DNA of 29,425 bases from Hygrocybe punicea (Eukaryota; Basidiomycota; Agaricomycetes; Agaricales; Hygrophoraceae), in the NCBI GenBank assembly GCA_963556145.1, contig CAUVYJ010000013.1:1-29425 (forward strand), given 5' to 3'. Positions 1 through 10,460 of this stretch are shown piece by piece. The notes under the pieces were generated by a model. The model searched no databases, had not been told where the DNA came from, and was given only the letters and a program-made list of their open reading frames with translations. Position numbers and translations under genes: made by a program. Position 1 is the first letter of the stretch, and each line of letters opens with the position of its first letter.

Positions 1-290
1 CTTCCCTAGTACCCGTAGAATTAATTTTAGATTTTTCAGACCTGTAGTCGCAAAGTTAGGTGTTTAAGGGTCCATTTTTGGCAGAGGCATAGAATGCATT
101 GTGAATATCTCCCCATATAAAATGAAATAAAATACAAAAACTCCCTGTGGGGTAGGTATAGCATACTTATATCTCTTCAGGGTCTTGCCCTGGCCATTTA
201 GGTGCTGTAGTACATGTAATAATAATAAGAAAATCCAGCCACCCTTCCCTATATAACAACTCGACCCCATTTGGGATATCGGCAAATCCC

Positions 291-1020
291 GGTTGAAATT
301 CTCGCGCGCGAGTTCAACAAGACTTCGTTTTCAACAACGACGCGACAACGGGTGCGGATGCCAGAGCACCCCAGGTAAGTGGTCCATTTATGCTTTTCAT
401 TTATTCTACTAACTACTTAAATACTTTTAGGCTTTTTTTCACGCACCCTCGTGCCAAACGAACGCGAACAAAACAAGCAGACGCGGATGCGGGCGACAAG
501 GAGGGAGGACACAGCCCAGAACGGGGACAACCCAGGCCGACCACGACAGCAAGAACGGGGATGACGAGAATGAGGACGAGGGGTAAACGAACGAACGCGA
601 CCACGGCGCGAAAGGGGAGGACGACGGCAACGGCAACGGGAACCACGACACGGACGAGGAAACGAAGACGATCGGGACGGGGGAACAGGACGACGAGGAC
701 CGCGGAACCCGGGACAACAAGGACGACGACGACGACGACGATGACGGGGATGATGACGACGAGGACAGCGAGCATGAGAACGGGGACGGGAGCAACGGAC
801 GACGGAAACGAGGACGACCGGGACGATGACGAGGACAATGGAGACCGGGACAATGAGGACAACGGCAGCAGGGACGACGAGGACTGAAATGGCGAGGACG
901 GGATGGCAAACGGGACGGCAATGACAACGCGAACGGGAACAGGGCCACGCGGTAACGACGAGGACGAGGACGGGGACGGGGACAAGGGTGAGGACGCGGA
1001 GGGGCGTGGACACCAGGGGA
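291..1020 (+). repeat. Low-complexity, exon-like GAC/ACG-rich segment with an intron-like gap
   Basis: The interval begins with a CG-rich stretch. It is followed by a consensus donor (CAG|GTAAGT at 375), a CTAAC branch-like motif at 409-413 and a TTTTAG acceptor ending at 430. Downstream of the acceptor, a TTCACGCA...ACGAACGCGA block leads into about 550 bp of imperfect GAC, ACG and GGGAC triplets. All frames on both strands are open for long stretches because of this composition, so the long ORFs (for example 390-887 on +, Thr/Arg/Asp-rich) are probably not protein genes. The acceptor-adjacent block resembles the one at about 17498-17540 inside the hAT-like element, so this may be the remains of a related element. 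No function is assigned. Confidence 0.5.
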
Positions 1021-1029
1021 ACACCAGTA

Positions 1030-1245
1030 TGTATTGTTGGTCCTTCCCTTTCCCTCCTTTCCCCTCCCCCTCCTCCCTCCTCCTTTCCATTCTCCCCCTG
1101 GCTGTCTCCTACCCCTTCTCCCCCTGCCTATGCTGTCCATCCACCATCCCCACCTCCCATCCACCTCCTGCCCCTTCTCCCCCTGCCATTCCTCCTGCCA
1201 TTCCCCCTCTCCTCTCCTCTCCTCCACCTCCCTGTCTCTCCCCTT
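1030..1245. repeat. Pyrimidine tract (CCT/CCCCTGCC-rich)
   Basis: About 215 bp almost wholly C and T on the + strand, with repeated CCCCTGCC, CCATCC and CCTCTCC words. It directly follows the GAC-rich block, giving a sharp purine-to-pyrimidine strand switch near 1025. The short ORFs inside are composition artefacts. Confidence 0.7.
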
Positions 1246-1433
1246 ATAAATTAGAATACCATGTATTTAGTGAAAATAATTATTTAATTTGCTATGTCTA
1301 TTTTGAGTGGTTGGTAAATTAAAATTATGTAACATGTGGCATTGCTATGATTATTATTGTGTGACTTGGCAGATGCTGAGCAAGCAGGCAGTCCCACCAG
1401 CCTGTAGATTGGAGCTTTTTTGAGTAAAGTAAA

Positions 1434-1749
1434 TATCCCAAGGGATATTTTATATGTCCCATGGGCTGTTTCTGTGATAACAAAGGTATCCAAAGGGATA
1501 TTTTATATGTACCATGGGCTTTTTTGGGGGTAAAGTACATATCCCAAGGGATATTTTATATGTCCTATGGGCTTTGTCTTGGTTAATGTAAATATCCCAA
1601 GCAATATTTTTCATGTCCCATGGGCTGTTTCTATAAGAGTGAAAATATCCCAAGGGATGTTCTATGTCCCATGGGCGGTTTTCTAAGACAAGATAAGTAT
1701 CCCATGGGATATTCTATATGTCCTGTGGGCTTTTCTCAGGTAAAATAAA
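1434..1749. repeat. Tandem array, six units of about 53 bp
   Basis: Units start with TATCCCAAGGGATATT and carry ATGTCCCATGGGC about 20 bp later. The starts I count are about 53 bp apart for four units and about 52 bp for two. Each unit holds two near-palindromes, ATCCC-AA-GGGAT and GTCCCATGGGC. Spacer sequence between them diverges more than the cores. The array runs directly into the 21-bp array at 1743, which uses the same TATCCCAAGGGAT core. Confidence 0.8.
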
Positions 1750-1973
1750 TATCCCAAGGGATGAAATAAATATCCCAAGGGACAAAATAAATATCCCAAG
1801 GGAAGAAATAAATATCCCAAGGGTCGAAATAAATATCCCAAGGGATGAAATAAATATCCCAAGGGTCGAAATAAATATCCCAAGGGATGAAATAAATATC
1901 CCAAGGGAAGGAATAAATATCCCAAGGGATGAAATAAATATCCCAAGGGATGAAATAAATATCCCAAGGGATG
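1743..1973. repeat. Tandem array, eleven units of 21 bp
   Basis: Eleven consecutive 21-bp units with consensus AAATAAATATCCCAAGGGATG. Variation is almost limited to the last three bases (ATG, ACA, AAG, TCG). Because 21 is a multiple of three and the unit lacks stops, it is open on both strands: a seven-residue INIPRDE repeat on + and GYLFHPL on -. These are unlikely to be proteins. The array ends abruptly at AAATTACAGTCC. Confidence 0.9.
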
Positions 1974-2358
1974 AAATTACAGTCCCTAGGCCTTTTAATC
2001 TATGCACACAAATATTTCCATAATTTTACCTATTTTATTTACAATGTTATAGCTATTTTTCAAAAAACATCAGCTTGAGCTGAGGCAACACCTGGTTGAC
2101 AATATATCCCAGGAAAATATATATTCTCCCTGATGGTATTGTAATATGTCCCATGGGACAATATTTCAGGCCATGATCGTTTGTCAAAATCATCCCTTGG
2201 TCTTCTTTGGAAATTGTCCCTAGGGATAAGAATATATCCCTACGCCTGCCTACAGTGAGAATGTCCCTGGGGCAATAAATTGTCCTTGGGAGTACCATGG
2301 TTATATGAGCACTTAGATGGAACACCGACAGAGTTGTGTTACATCTAGTTAGTTGGGG
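1974..2358. other. No gene seen; scattered CCC..GGG palindromes
   Basis: This stretch holds single diverged copies of the satellite core (GTCCCATGGGAC, GTCCCTAGGGA, GTCCTTGGGA) in AT-rich DNA. It looks like the decayed edge of the neighbouring arrays. No supported coding sequence; the break in the KDZ gene lies at its right border. Confidence 0.6.
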
Positions 2359-5151
2359 CTAGGTGGTTGACTGAAGTGCCATGTCAACCAAATTCTCTGG
2401 GAGACCATGACCAACCGGAAATCCAGAAGGCAAGCAAAGTGGCATGACTTCAGGATGTGAAACCTCACCCTCAGCCACTCTCTGCCTCCCTTGCAGCCCA
2501 AAAACACCTGGCATGTAGACTGACTGAATCTCCTGCCATCTGGTTATTCGCCGTTGCAGAATAGTCCGTTTCTCTTGCAAAGCAGCAATTTGCAAAGATG
2601 TCATTCTGGAGCATACTTGTCGTTTAAGCAGACGTCTAATTCCACCATTAATTTTCATGTTGAATCAAGCCACTTACTGGTGTTCTTCAAGCTCCAAGCC
2701 AGTCTGCAGAAAAATGTTCGGTGAAACATCATGAATGGGCATCAATCCTTTCTTGGAGTTCTCCAGCTCCTCTTCTGCCAGCTCAAGCCTCACCTGGGCA
2801 AGAGTCGAAGCTGAAACCATTTAATAAGTGAGTATATTATTTCTACTTGCATAGGTGACTCACCTTTTCCAACCTCTTCATAAGGATTAGGATTTTGGGG
2901 ATCTGAATCCCAAGCATCTACCATGGCAGTCCATTTTTCAACCACTTCCGTGGCAAACCCTGCTGTAAAACGAGCATGTGCAGCCTCCTTCTTGAGCTTC
3001 ATCTTAAATGTTTGCTGAAGCTGCATCAAGAGTGACTTTCCTATAATAAATGTTTAGCAATTAGAATTTCAATCAAGATGATTCCCATTTTCATACCAAA
3101 ATTTGTAATCTTTCTCCAATTCCACGCAGCTGCATGGTCATCAATAGTATCATGTCGAGCACCAGCCCCCATCTCTTTTGTACTCATGCTAACAGGATTG
3201 ATGTGCGCCCACCACCTCTCTGGCTCCTCTCCATTGGTCCATGCGGAATAACGAAGGAAGTTTAAAGAGAATCGCATCTGACATTGAGTTCCATGACCAT
3301 AGATGTGAAATTTTGGTATCACAAACTTGAGACTATTGACCAGAGCAGGTGGAGGCTGCATCCATGGTGGAAGCTGCCCGACACATCTCTTGAGGTTTCG
3401 TGACCATTGGCAGGCAATATCATATGAAAATGTAAGGAGTACGATAAGAAATCCAACCAGGGATGACCACGCAATGAAGTCCATATTTGCATAGCTACAA
3501 TTGTGCCATTAAATAAGCATGGATAAGGGGAAAGTTGACATACCGTTCACCCTTCTGCAGATCACCCAACCCATTCTTCCGAACAAGGCAATGACGTGCA
3601 CAGATGGCACCACCAATGCCAGTGGCCTTGTAGCCCTTCGAAAACTTCGTGTTTGCATGATCTACCGCATGTAATTCGGATTCACAGAGGTTCGGCTGTT
3701 ATGACAATATTCAGATAAGTAATGATTCACATTTGAAATGTTACCTCCTCCTGATGGCCATACTTCTGAATACAGTCCATGTACGGCTTCTGTTCCACCC
3801 AGTGAGCCCATCCATCTCCAAGAGGCGGGTCATTTTTAACTTGCTTGTCCTTGAGTTTAAGGCGGAAATTCACATCCAGCGTGAGGATTAGGCAATAAAT
3901 CCATCTGATAGAAGAGTTAGTCAGTGACGGTGGAAGCTGGAAGGTTAGGTTGTTAACTCACCGAATCCCAGGCGGAGCATTCTCCCATCCCTGTGGGAGA
4001 TTTCGATTGGGGTGTGGGCATGCTGGACATTCAACAGCGCAATCACCAGGCTTTGTAGCTGCCACCCCGAGGGGATCGTGGGCATGCCCAGCCCGCTTGA
4101 GTAGCTTGAGGTGGCGCCACATTTGGATGGCTGTCAGAAATTGTTTGTAGCGAGCCTAAATGTCTTAATATAAGTACAGGGTAATACTCGAGAAGGATAA
4201 ACACACCTTCGTATCAAAAAGGCCAGTGTTATCTGACTTATGTGCAATTGAGAGATAAAAGTCGTATGCCGACGTCTTGCCTTGCAATGTCAAAAGGTGA
4301 AATGAGTCGAGAACATCAAACGTAAAAGCACTGGTCGGGTGCGTGTGAGTTGGTGGTAGTAGGCCAGCGCAGAGCAGTTGGATGCGGTTGTGAGAACCTC
4401 CTGCCGTTCCGTAGCAACCGCGGAACTGGATGTCAACGCTGTGAATGCCGTTATGTCGATCATGGTGAAACCGTCGATTGCATCGCCAGGGATAGGGCAA
4501 GGATCACCGCAGTGACCGAGATGCATCTTGATACCGAGGGTTTGAAGCCGGACGTCGTCGAAATGGCCACCATTCCAACGCTGCACAATTCATCAGAATC
4601 AACAAGTGGCAGGCAATATGACAGCAGGGACATACCAGAACGCGATGCAGAGGTAAGTGTGAGTGTTTTTTGGTGAAACAACCACAGCAGAATAGCTGGA
4701 ATCCGAAACAATCCTTGCATTTATAGACACCTTCACGCCCACATTTTTCGCCACACAAATTAGCTCCGGCCCTTCCTTCGTGCCGGATCATCTCATCCAA
4801 GTAGGAGTCGCGATGAAGTCGGGCCCATTCTTGCAGAGGTGAGTCGTCCAAACTCGTGTCATCCTCGTCTGACTGACTTGCTTGGTCCTCACGATCAGCA
4901 TCATCCTCCAGTGCCGAATGGGCTGTCAGGTCTGGGAAGTCGTCTGTCGACAGGATAGAGTGCGCAGATAAATTACTAGAGCCTGCTGGAGGCGAAGGTG
5001 GGTCTGCGATTGGCAGGAAAGAAGTAGTCTGACCAAGTCGGCCCGCGGCTGTGGTGTGGATGGACACTGATCAATTGCGAGGAAGGAGTTGGGAATGTGG
5101 GCGAGTCACACGGGCTACTGGTGTGTCAGGATTCTTGCGCTTACCAGCCAT
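2359..5151 (-). pseudogene. KDZ transposase with CxC2-type Cys cluster, decayed and C-terminally short
   Basis: Multi-exon gene read leftward from ATG at 5151 (start MAGKRKNPD). An acidic N-terminus is followed by a Cys cluster near 4746-4660 (LCGEKC...YKCKDC...CCGC) of the CxC2 type that precedes KDZ transposases. The catalytic part shows SYDIACQW (about 3421), PKFHIYGHG..CQ (about 3330) and ERWWAHINPVSMSTKEMG (about 3223), the conserved Asp/His/Glu blocks of the family. A coiled, basic region ends with ITRWQEIQSVYMP. Damage: in-frame TGA at 5073-5071, a one-base deletion near 4451-4453 that shifts from MIDI to NGIHSVDIQF, and an early end at 2359 where family members normally continue much further, so the C-terminal part seems lost into the satellite. 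A later ATG at 5067 would skip the TGA. The KDZ assignment is firm by motif; inactivity is inferred. Confidence 0.85.
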
Positions 5152-5501
5152 CGATGACTTGCGATAAGGTAGTAGGTGGGACAGTCAGACTGTTTGAAAT
5201 CAACGCTTGGTCAGGTACCTCTTTCGGACCTTAGGCCTTACCATCCATCAAGTCTCAAACCTCACGACTGCTGCGATACCGAATATCAATCGTGAGTCCT
5301 CTACTAACCTATTGCATCTGTATCCCTGACCACTCTACTCCGAGTGTTCACATCTAGTATACCGTTCACTAACTCATTTGTTACAGCAAGCCTTTGCGGA
5401 TTCACGGACGCGTCCTCTCTCCACCCACGCCGTCAGTTGTCCTCGCCATCCACTCCCCCTCCACTCTAACCTCGCAACCTCCCGCCCCAACCTCGTTCAA
5501 C
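5152..5501. promoter_or_regulatory. Divergent intergenic region between KDZ gene and gene A
   Basis: About 350 bp separates the leftward KDZ start (5151) from the rightward ATG at 5502. It is CT-rich towards 5502, as is common upstream of fungal start codons. A shared bidirectional promoter is an inference from spacing; no specific site was recognised. Confidence 0.35.
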
Positions 5502-6159
5502 ATGCCTTCTCAGAAGCTAACCAAGGATCAACGTTATCGAGCAAGGTATGCCTCGTTTCTCTTAACACCCTGTCATTTTTCGACTGAATGACAGGAATCT
5601 CACTTGCATCCGCGAGAAGGACCACCTATGCACGGCAAAGTGAGTTCTAACCTCTGAATTGAGCTTATTATTATTGACCATTTGTCTTGTTTCTAATTTC
5701 AGATGGCGGCTGGAACGGAAGGCACTGAAGGGCAAGTAAGTTTATCTGTGACATGCCTACGTGGTAACTAGGGTAATATTTTTTCACAGCTTGCTTTCGT
5801 CACAGCGCCTAGGCAGAGACTCTGCGCCAACGACCGGCACGAATAGCCTGGCCAGTATACCCGCTGATATCCCGCCATCGCAACCAAATTCTCCTCCATC
5901 AAATATTTCTGCGGTGGAAATCGTCGCGGATACCCGTGCAATGGTCTGGGAATGGACAAGCGCCAGGGGCCCAGTTTTCGGTTGGCCTACGGCTTTTGCC
6001 GCCGAGATTCAGGAGGCCGAACTACATGGAACCATCGAGCTCCTAATACAGAATTGGCAGTCTCACAGCAATGTGGGAAAGGCGCTGCTGCGGGACTTGG
6101 AAGGGATTGCATGTAGCCGGCTGCCAAATGATGAGAGGGTCTGGAGGGATATTTTTTGA
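5502..6159 (+). CDS. Gene A: four-exon hypothetical protein (163 aa)
   Basis: Exons 5502-5545, 5595-5639, 5703-5735 and 5790-6159 join in phase through three GT..AG introns of 49, 63 and 54 nt. The predicted 163-residue product starts MPSQKLTKDQRYRARNLTC. The N-terminal 40 residues are basic, followed by a Ser/Pro/Thr linker. The C-terminal domain contains MVWEWTSARGPVFGWP, then a helical stretch ending at VWRDIF. Splice phases agree at all three junctions, which supports a real gene. I do not recognise the family. It lies between the divergent KDZ gene and gene B, so it may be KDZ-associated cargo or simply a neighbour. Confidence 0.6.
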
Positions 6160-6391
6160 CAGGCACTTGATCTTATATCCACACTTCTGGCCGGAATAGC
6201 CATGGTTGAAGCCCACATTTCCATGTTAACTATGTAATCCTTATGTAATGATTCAGATCATAATCGTTGACAAAGACATTTTTAAAGGGGTGAAATTGTT
6301 TATGAGTGTGAAATAAGCTGCGATAGGTACTCTACAGGTACAAATTGGCAGTTGATGACGGCTGTGCTAACCTCTGTCAAACCAGACGTTC

Positions 6392-8819
6392 ATGTCGACA
6401 GGCGAAAAGAGCAAAGGGGGTCAGAAAGCATGGACTACCAATGAGCAGAAGGAGTGGCTCACCTCTCAGTTGCCATCCTTTGTGGCATCCCGAAGCAGCG
6501 ACTCCCCCTCGGACTTCTGGGCTAGTGTTTTCAAGGGTTGGTTCGAGAAGTGGCCGATTGGTGATGCAGAAGGAGGAGAGGCGGTGATGAAAAAGAAGAG
6601 AGTGGTAAGTAAGCAGAAATAGTTGATAGTATTGCAACTCACCAAATTGCCGGCACCAGCAAGTAAAGGATTGGTTTAAAAATCACAGTCGCACGAGTGC
6701 ATCGTCAGGAGAGGGGCGGCGCGGGCTTCTGGATCTCCGCACCAAAAAGCCTCGCAAGTTGACGACCTGGCAAGCTTATTCTAAGCTATACTATGATTCT
6801 AAGCTCAAGGACATCGTGAACGATTGTTGGAAGAGACATTACCTGGCGGAAAACCCTGACCATGACCAGAAAGACCCGATCCCACCCCCTACACTCAAGT
6901 TCCAGAACATCGTGACCCAAGAGTTGTTCTTGCTAGAGGCCACGGATTTCAAACAAAGGGTCGAGGAAGAGCGTGAGAGGCTGGGAAATGAAGAGTCAAC
7001 CGAGGTTGGAGATGACGACGGGCTTGATCAACAGGAGCGTGAGAGGATCAAAAACGCCCAGCAGTATCAAACATACGCATACACTCATGGCCCTGTTGTC
7101 AACCATCCACTTATGCATCCATGAACAGCGGCGTTGATTCCCTCAGTTATACGATGACAAAGTTGTTAGAGGAGATTTACATCAAAACGGGCTTGATTGG
7201 AACGGCCTTGTTTGCCGGTCCAGAACCGTGCCAAGGCGGGAATATTGCTTTGTTCGAGTCAGTAACGGTCCCTAGCTCTCCTGTTTGCAGACTGACCGTT
7301 ACTTTGTGTGATAAGATTCCACAAAGGAAAGTCGGCTCATGGCCACGACTTTGGGGTTGCCTATAAGGACTTCGCCAATCATGTTCGGAAGCCCTTCAAT
7401 GACTTTGCGTCTCGTTGTTTTTGTGAGTAACATCAGTGCCTTACTTCTAGTTCAACTCGTAATGGATCCAATAGCCAATTCAGTCCGCATGTCCTGCGCC
7501 CTTCCGGGAACCGAGGGTCTCGCAAATTATGGTGCTGGTAATGTAAATATCTACTTTTTGAGTCTGTGCTGCAGCTGCTAACTCACTTTCCAGGTCAACG
7601 ATGACGGCTCCGAGCCCAATGCATCCATCACCCCTCGCCAAAGCAAGCCGGCAGCTGGTACCAGTAATGTACATATGCACGTTTCGACTGCGCTGTCTTT
7701 GCTAAGTTAGTTCCCAGGTCATGGTTGACAGCTCGAAAGCCTCCATGGCTCTTCGCCAAAACCTTTCTACTGGTGGCAAAGGCAAAGGCCGCTATATTTC
7801 GGCTGACATTATTGACAACTCGGAAGATGAGGGCCCTGGTGGGGAAATCAGTGGGACTTTCGGAGCTCCGATGGCCGAGTCTGAATATGAGCGGGAGAAG
7901 CGGGAGAATATTGAGAGAAATAAGATGTTACTGAAGGATGCCCAGAAAGCGTACGAAGAGCTGGTGAAAGATATGAATGGACAAAATGAGGGCAATGCGA
8001 AGGTGAAGAAGAAAAAGGTGGTGAAGAAAACATTGGAGGATCAATTGGTGGAGAGTGTTTCGGAGGTGCATTCCGGTTGTTCAGAGAGTGCAAACATTGA
8101 TTGGGCTTGTACAGGTCAATCGGGAGAAAGAGTTAAATATCGAGGGTGAGACCAAACAAGGCTCAGAAGAGACTGTCTCTGTGCTTGCTGCGGTTGCTGC
8201 CCCTGGCGAGAAGTCAGTACCTGAATGGCTGCAGAAGCAGATTGAGCGGTTGGAAGCCGTTGAGGGACCGGAAGGATTTAAGGAGATTGTTGAGAAATTT
8301 CGTAAGTTTGAGATGGTCCTGGGTTTTCCAGTGGGGCAGGTATGTGATTGGATCTTATATACTGTCCAAACTAATCCGTTGTAGGGGAAAATGATGGCAT
8401 TGTCCTCGACTAGTCGCCCGGAAGTCATTGGTCGTTGGATCAATAGTGGGCGTAAAGGTTTGCCTGTGATTGTTGACTTGCCGGCATATGTAGCCTCGTG
8501 GAAGAAGTGGTGGACTGGTTTGCAGCCGAAATCACGTATACAGAAAAGTGGGAAATGGTCTCGTGCGGTGGATGACAGAGAGGAGTGGGAGGACTTGCGA
8601 AAAGGAAGCATTAATGGCTTTTTCAATATTGTGGTCAGTCTTGCATCCTGGGATGTTGCATTGAAGACATGTGCACAGCAGAAGTTATTTGGGGAGGTGG
8701 TGGATGATGTTTCTTGGGTGATGGATCAGATGATAGCAGTGGGTGGAGGCAAGAGGAAACATAGTGAGGTTGAGAGTGGAGGAGAAGATTTGGTGAAGGT
8801 GAAAAGGTATGTGACCTAA
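6392..8819 (+). CDS. Gene B: multi-exon hypothetical protein of an expanded mushroom family
   Basis: Start ATG at 6392 (MSTGEKSKGGQKAWTTNEQK). Clear junctions: exon 1 ends 6604, exon 2 is 6660-7063, and exon 3 starts 7129; further exons follow near 7320-7425, 7463-7550, 7595-7670 and 7719-8055, with the last two at about 8116-8340 and 8385-8819. Visible features in order: an N-terminal helical domain with KKKRVQVKDWFKNH, then KLTTWQAYSKLYYD, then DFGVAYKDFANHVRKPFNDF, a long charged coiled region with KVKKKKVVKKT, and a C-terminal WWTGLQPKSR block. I recall this layout from a multi-copy agaricomycete ORF family, often near transposons, with no known function; this is memory, not a search. No in-frame stop was seen within the exons checked. 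Internal exon borders between 7250 and 7720 are tentative. Confidence 0.6.
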
Positions 8820-9080
8820 AATTTGGGTTGATAATGATTTCTGAAGATCAGCATTAGGAAAAGGAGGAAGTAGGATGGTTTCTGAATGTGTGGTGGATGC
8901 ATGTGATACCCCAATGAGGACTTGTTCAGGAGTTTTCATACCAGATGTATTGTAAATAGGATGATTCAGTGATACCCCATAAATAACTTTGCATTTTTGT
9001 GAATGGGACTGGTGGACACATTGCTGCAGGAAGTGCAATACATGGGGTGACCCAATACTGTGGGAAGATGTGACCGGGAG

Positions 9081-9720
9081 TTGACCCAGTGCTGCAGCAA
9101 GAGCTGGACCCCGGTCAACCCAATCCTGCAGCAAGTCCTGGAAACGGGTCAACCCAGTGCTGCAGCAAGAGCTGGATCCTGGTCAACCTAGCCTGCAGCA
9201 AGTGCTGGTCCTGGGTCAACCCGGTGCTACAGCAAGTGCTGGACGCTGGTTGACCCAATCCTGCAGCAAGTGCTGGACCCTGGTCAACCCAGTGCTGCAG
9301 CAAGAGCTGGATCCTGGTCAACCTAGCCTGCAGCAAGTGCTGGTCCCGGGTCAACCCTGCGCTGCAGCAAGAGCCGGATCTTGGTCAACCTACCCAGCAG
9401 CAAGTGCTGGACCCAGGTCAACCCAGTGCTACAGCAAGTGCTGGACCCCGGTCAACCCAGTGCTGCAGCAAGAGCTGGATCCTGGTCAACCTAGCCTGCA
9501 GCATGAGCTGGTCCCGGGTTAACCGAGTGCTACAGCAAGTGCTGGACCCTGGTCGACCCAATCCTGCAGCAAGTGCTGGACCCCGGTCAACCCTGCGCTG
9601 CAGCAAGAGCTGGATCTTGGTCAACCTACCCAGCAGCGAGTGCTGGTCCCAGGTCAACCCAGTGCTACAGCAAGTGCTGGACCCCAGTCAACCCAATCAT
9701 CCAGGACTTGCTGCAATGGG
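9081..9720. repeat. Minisatellite, 33-bp unit (about 19 copies)
   Basis: A 33-bp motif with consensus CTGGACCCTGGTCAACCCAG followed by TGCTGCAGCAAGA is repeated head to tail, with rare 34-bp variants. Read on + it gives an 11-residue repeat LQQELDPGQPS; the minus strand is also open (GLAAGLGQP-like repeats). Two unit variants, ending AAGAG or AAGTG, partly alternate, which suggests a 66-bp or larger higher-order unit. I treat it as non-coding because openness follows from the period. Confidence 0.85.
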
Positions 9721-10199
9721 TTAACCTGCCCAATGGTATTGCTGACAGTGGGTTGACCCCACCCGGCAGCCATTTATCAGCAACAGCTGTCCCTGGGTTA
9801 ACCTACCCCACCACATTTCCACAGCAAGTGCTGCCCTTCGGGTTGACCTACCCTCCAGCAAAGAGCTGGGAGATGTGTACCTACCATTCGCAGCTTTTGC
9901 TGCAATTGGGTTGACCGAAACGACTGCATCTACTGAATGTTTAAACCAGAACTTTTATGGGGGACTTTATTCATATGAAAGTTGTGTTTGTAAACTGTCT
10001 TTGATAATTAGAACAATGTATTTGCAATTTAAATACCAAAAGACCAAAAACAATCCCCCCCTACTCCGAGTTTTTGCTTACTTTGTACCCTAGGGCTTGT
10101 ACCCTTACATACCCTTGGCTACAACATAAAAACTTCAACACATCTCTTAGTTTTGAGTCTACAATGTTATAGGCAACATTGAAGAGTACCTTCTAATGT
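9721..10199. other. Decayed minisatellite tail, then AT-rich DNA without a clear gene
   Basis: Up to about 9915, isolated pieces of the 33-bp motif remain (GGGTTGACC, GGTTAACCTACC, CAGCAAGTGCTG). From 9920 to 10199 the DNA is AT-rich. The last 80 bp may be strongly decayed reverse transcriptase sequence just upstream of the recognisable LINE frame, but no catalytic FxDD box can be claimed. Confidence 0.5.
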
Positions 10200-10460
10200 A
10201 TAATTTCCCTCAATAAGTCATGGTCAAATTCCCAAATGTCAAGTCACCATATTTGCAATGACTTTGACTTGGCCAAAACCCTTGACATACCCTTTTCCAT
10301 CCCTACTCACAGAAAAAGAACATAACCCGGCCTAGTATGGAACTGCAAGGCACCATAATAAAGCCGACGTCATTCCACCATTTTCTGGGGGTACTCTTTG
10401 ATCAAGAGCTAAGATGGAAAGAACACCATAAAAAGGTGATCGTCAATGGAGGGACATCCA
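10200..10460 (+). pseudogene. LINE fragment 1: end of reverse transcriptase domain
   Basis: The + frame reads ...RPSMELQGTIIKP followed by FLGVLFDQELRWKEH at about 10380-10425. LGV-x-x-D/L-x-W-x-x-H is a common motif just after the RT palm of LINEs. Upstream the frame contains at least one stop near 10195 and is badly decayed. The segment ends in ACATCCA at 10454-10460, the left copy of the target duplication of the next insert. The next LINE codons resume at 11164. Confidence 0.7.

Noticed and set aside
1..290. 73-codon minus-strand ORF at 64-285
   Set aside because: No recognisable features, in AT-rich DNA at the window edge; not supported as a gene.
413..1227. Long minus-strand ORFs of 198-262 codons over the GAC-rich block
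   Set aside because: Pure Arg/Val/Ser/Pro low-complexity products open in several frames at once; explained by triplet composition.
1683..2023. Repeat proteins GYLFHPL (minus) and INIPRDE (plus)
   Set aside because: Direct consequence of a stop-free 21-bp satellite unit; no unique flanking domain or splice support.
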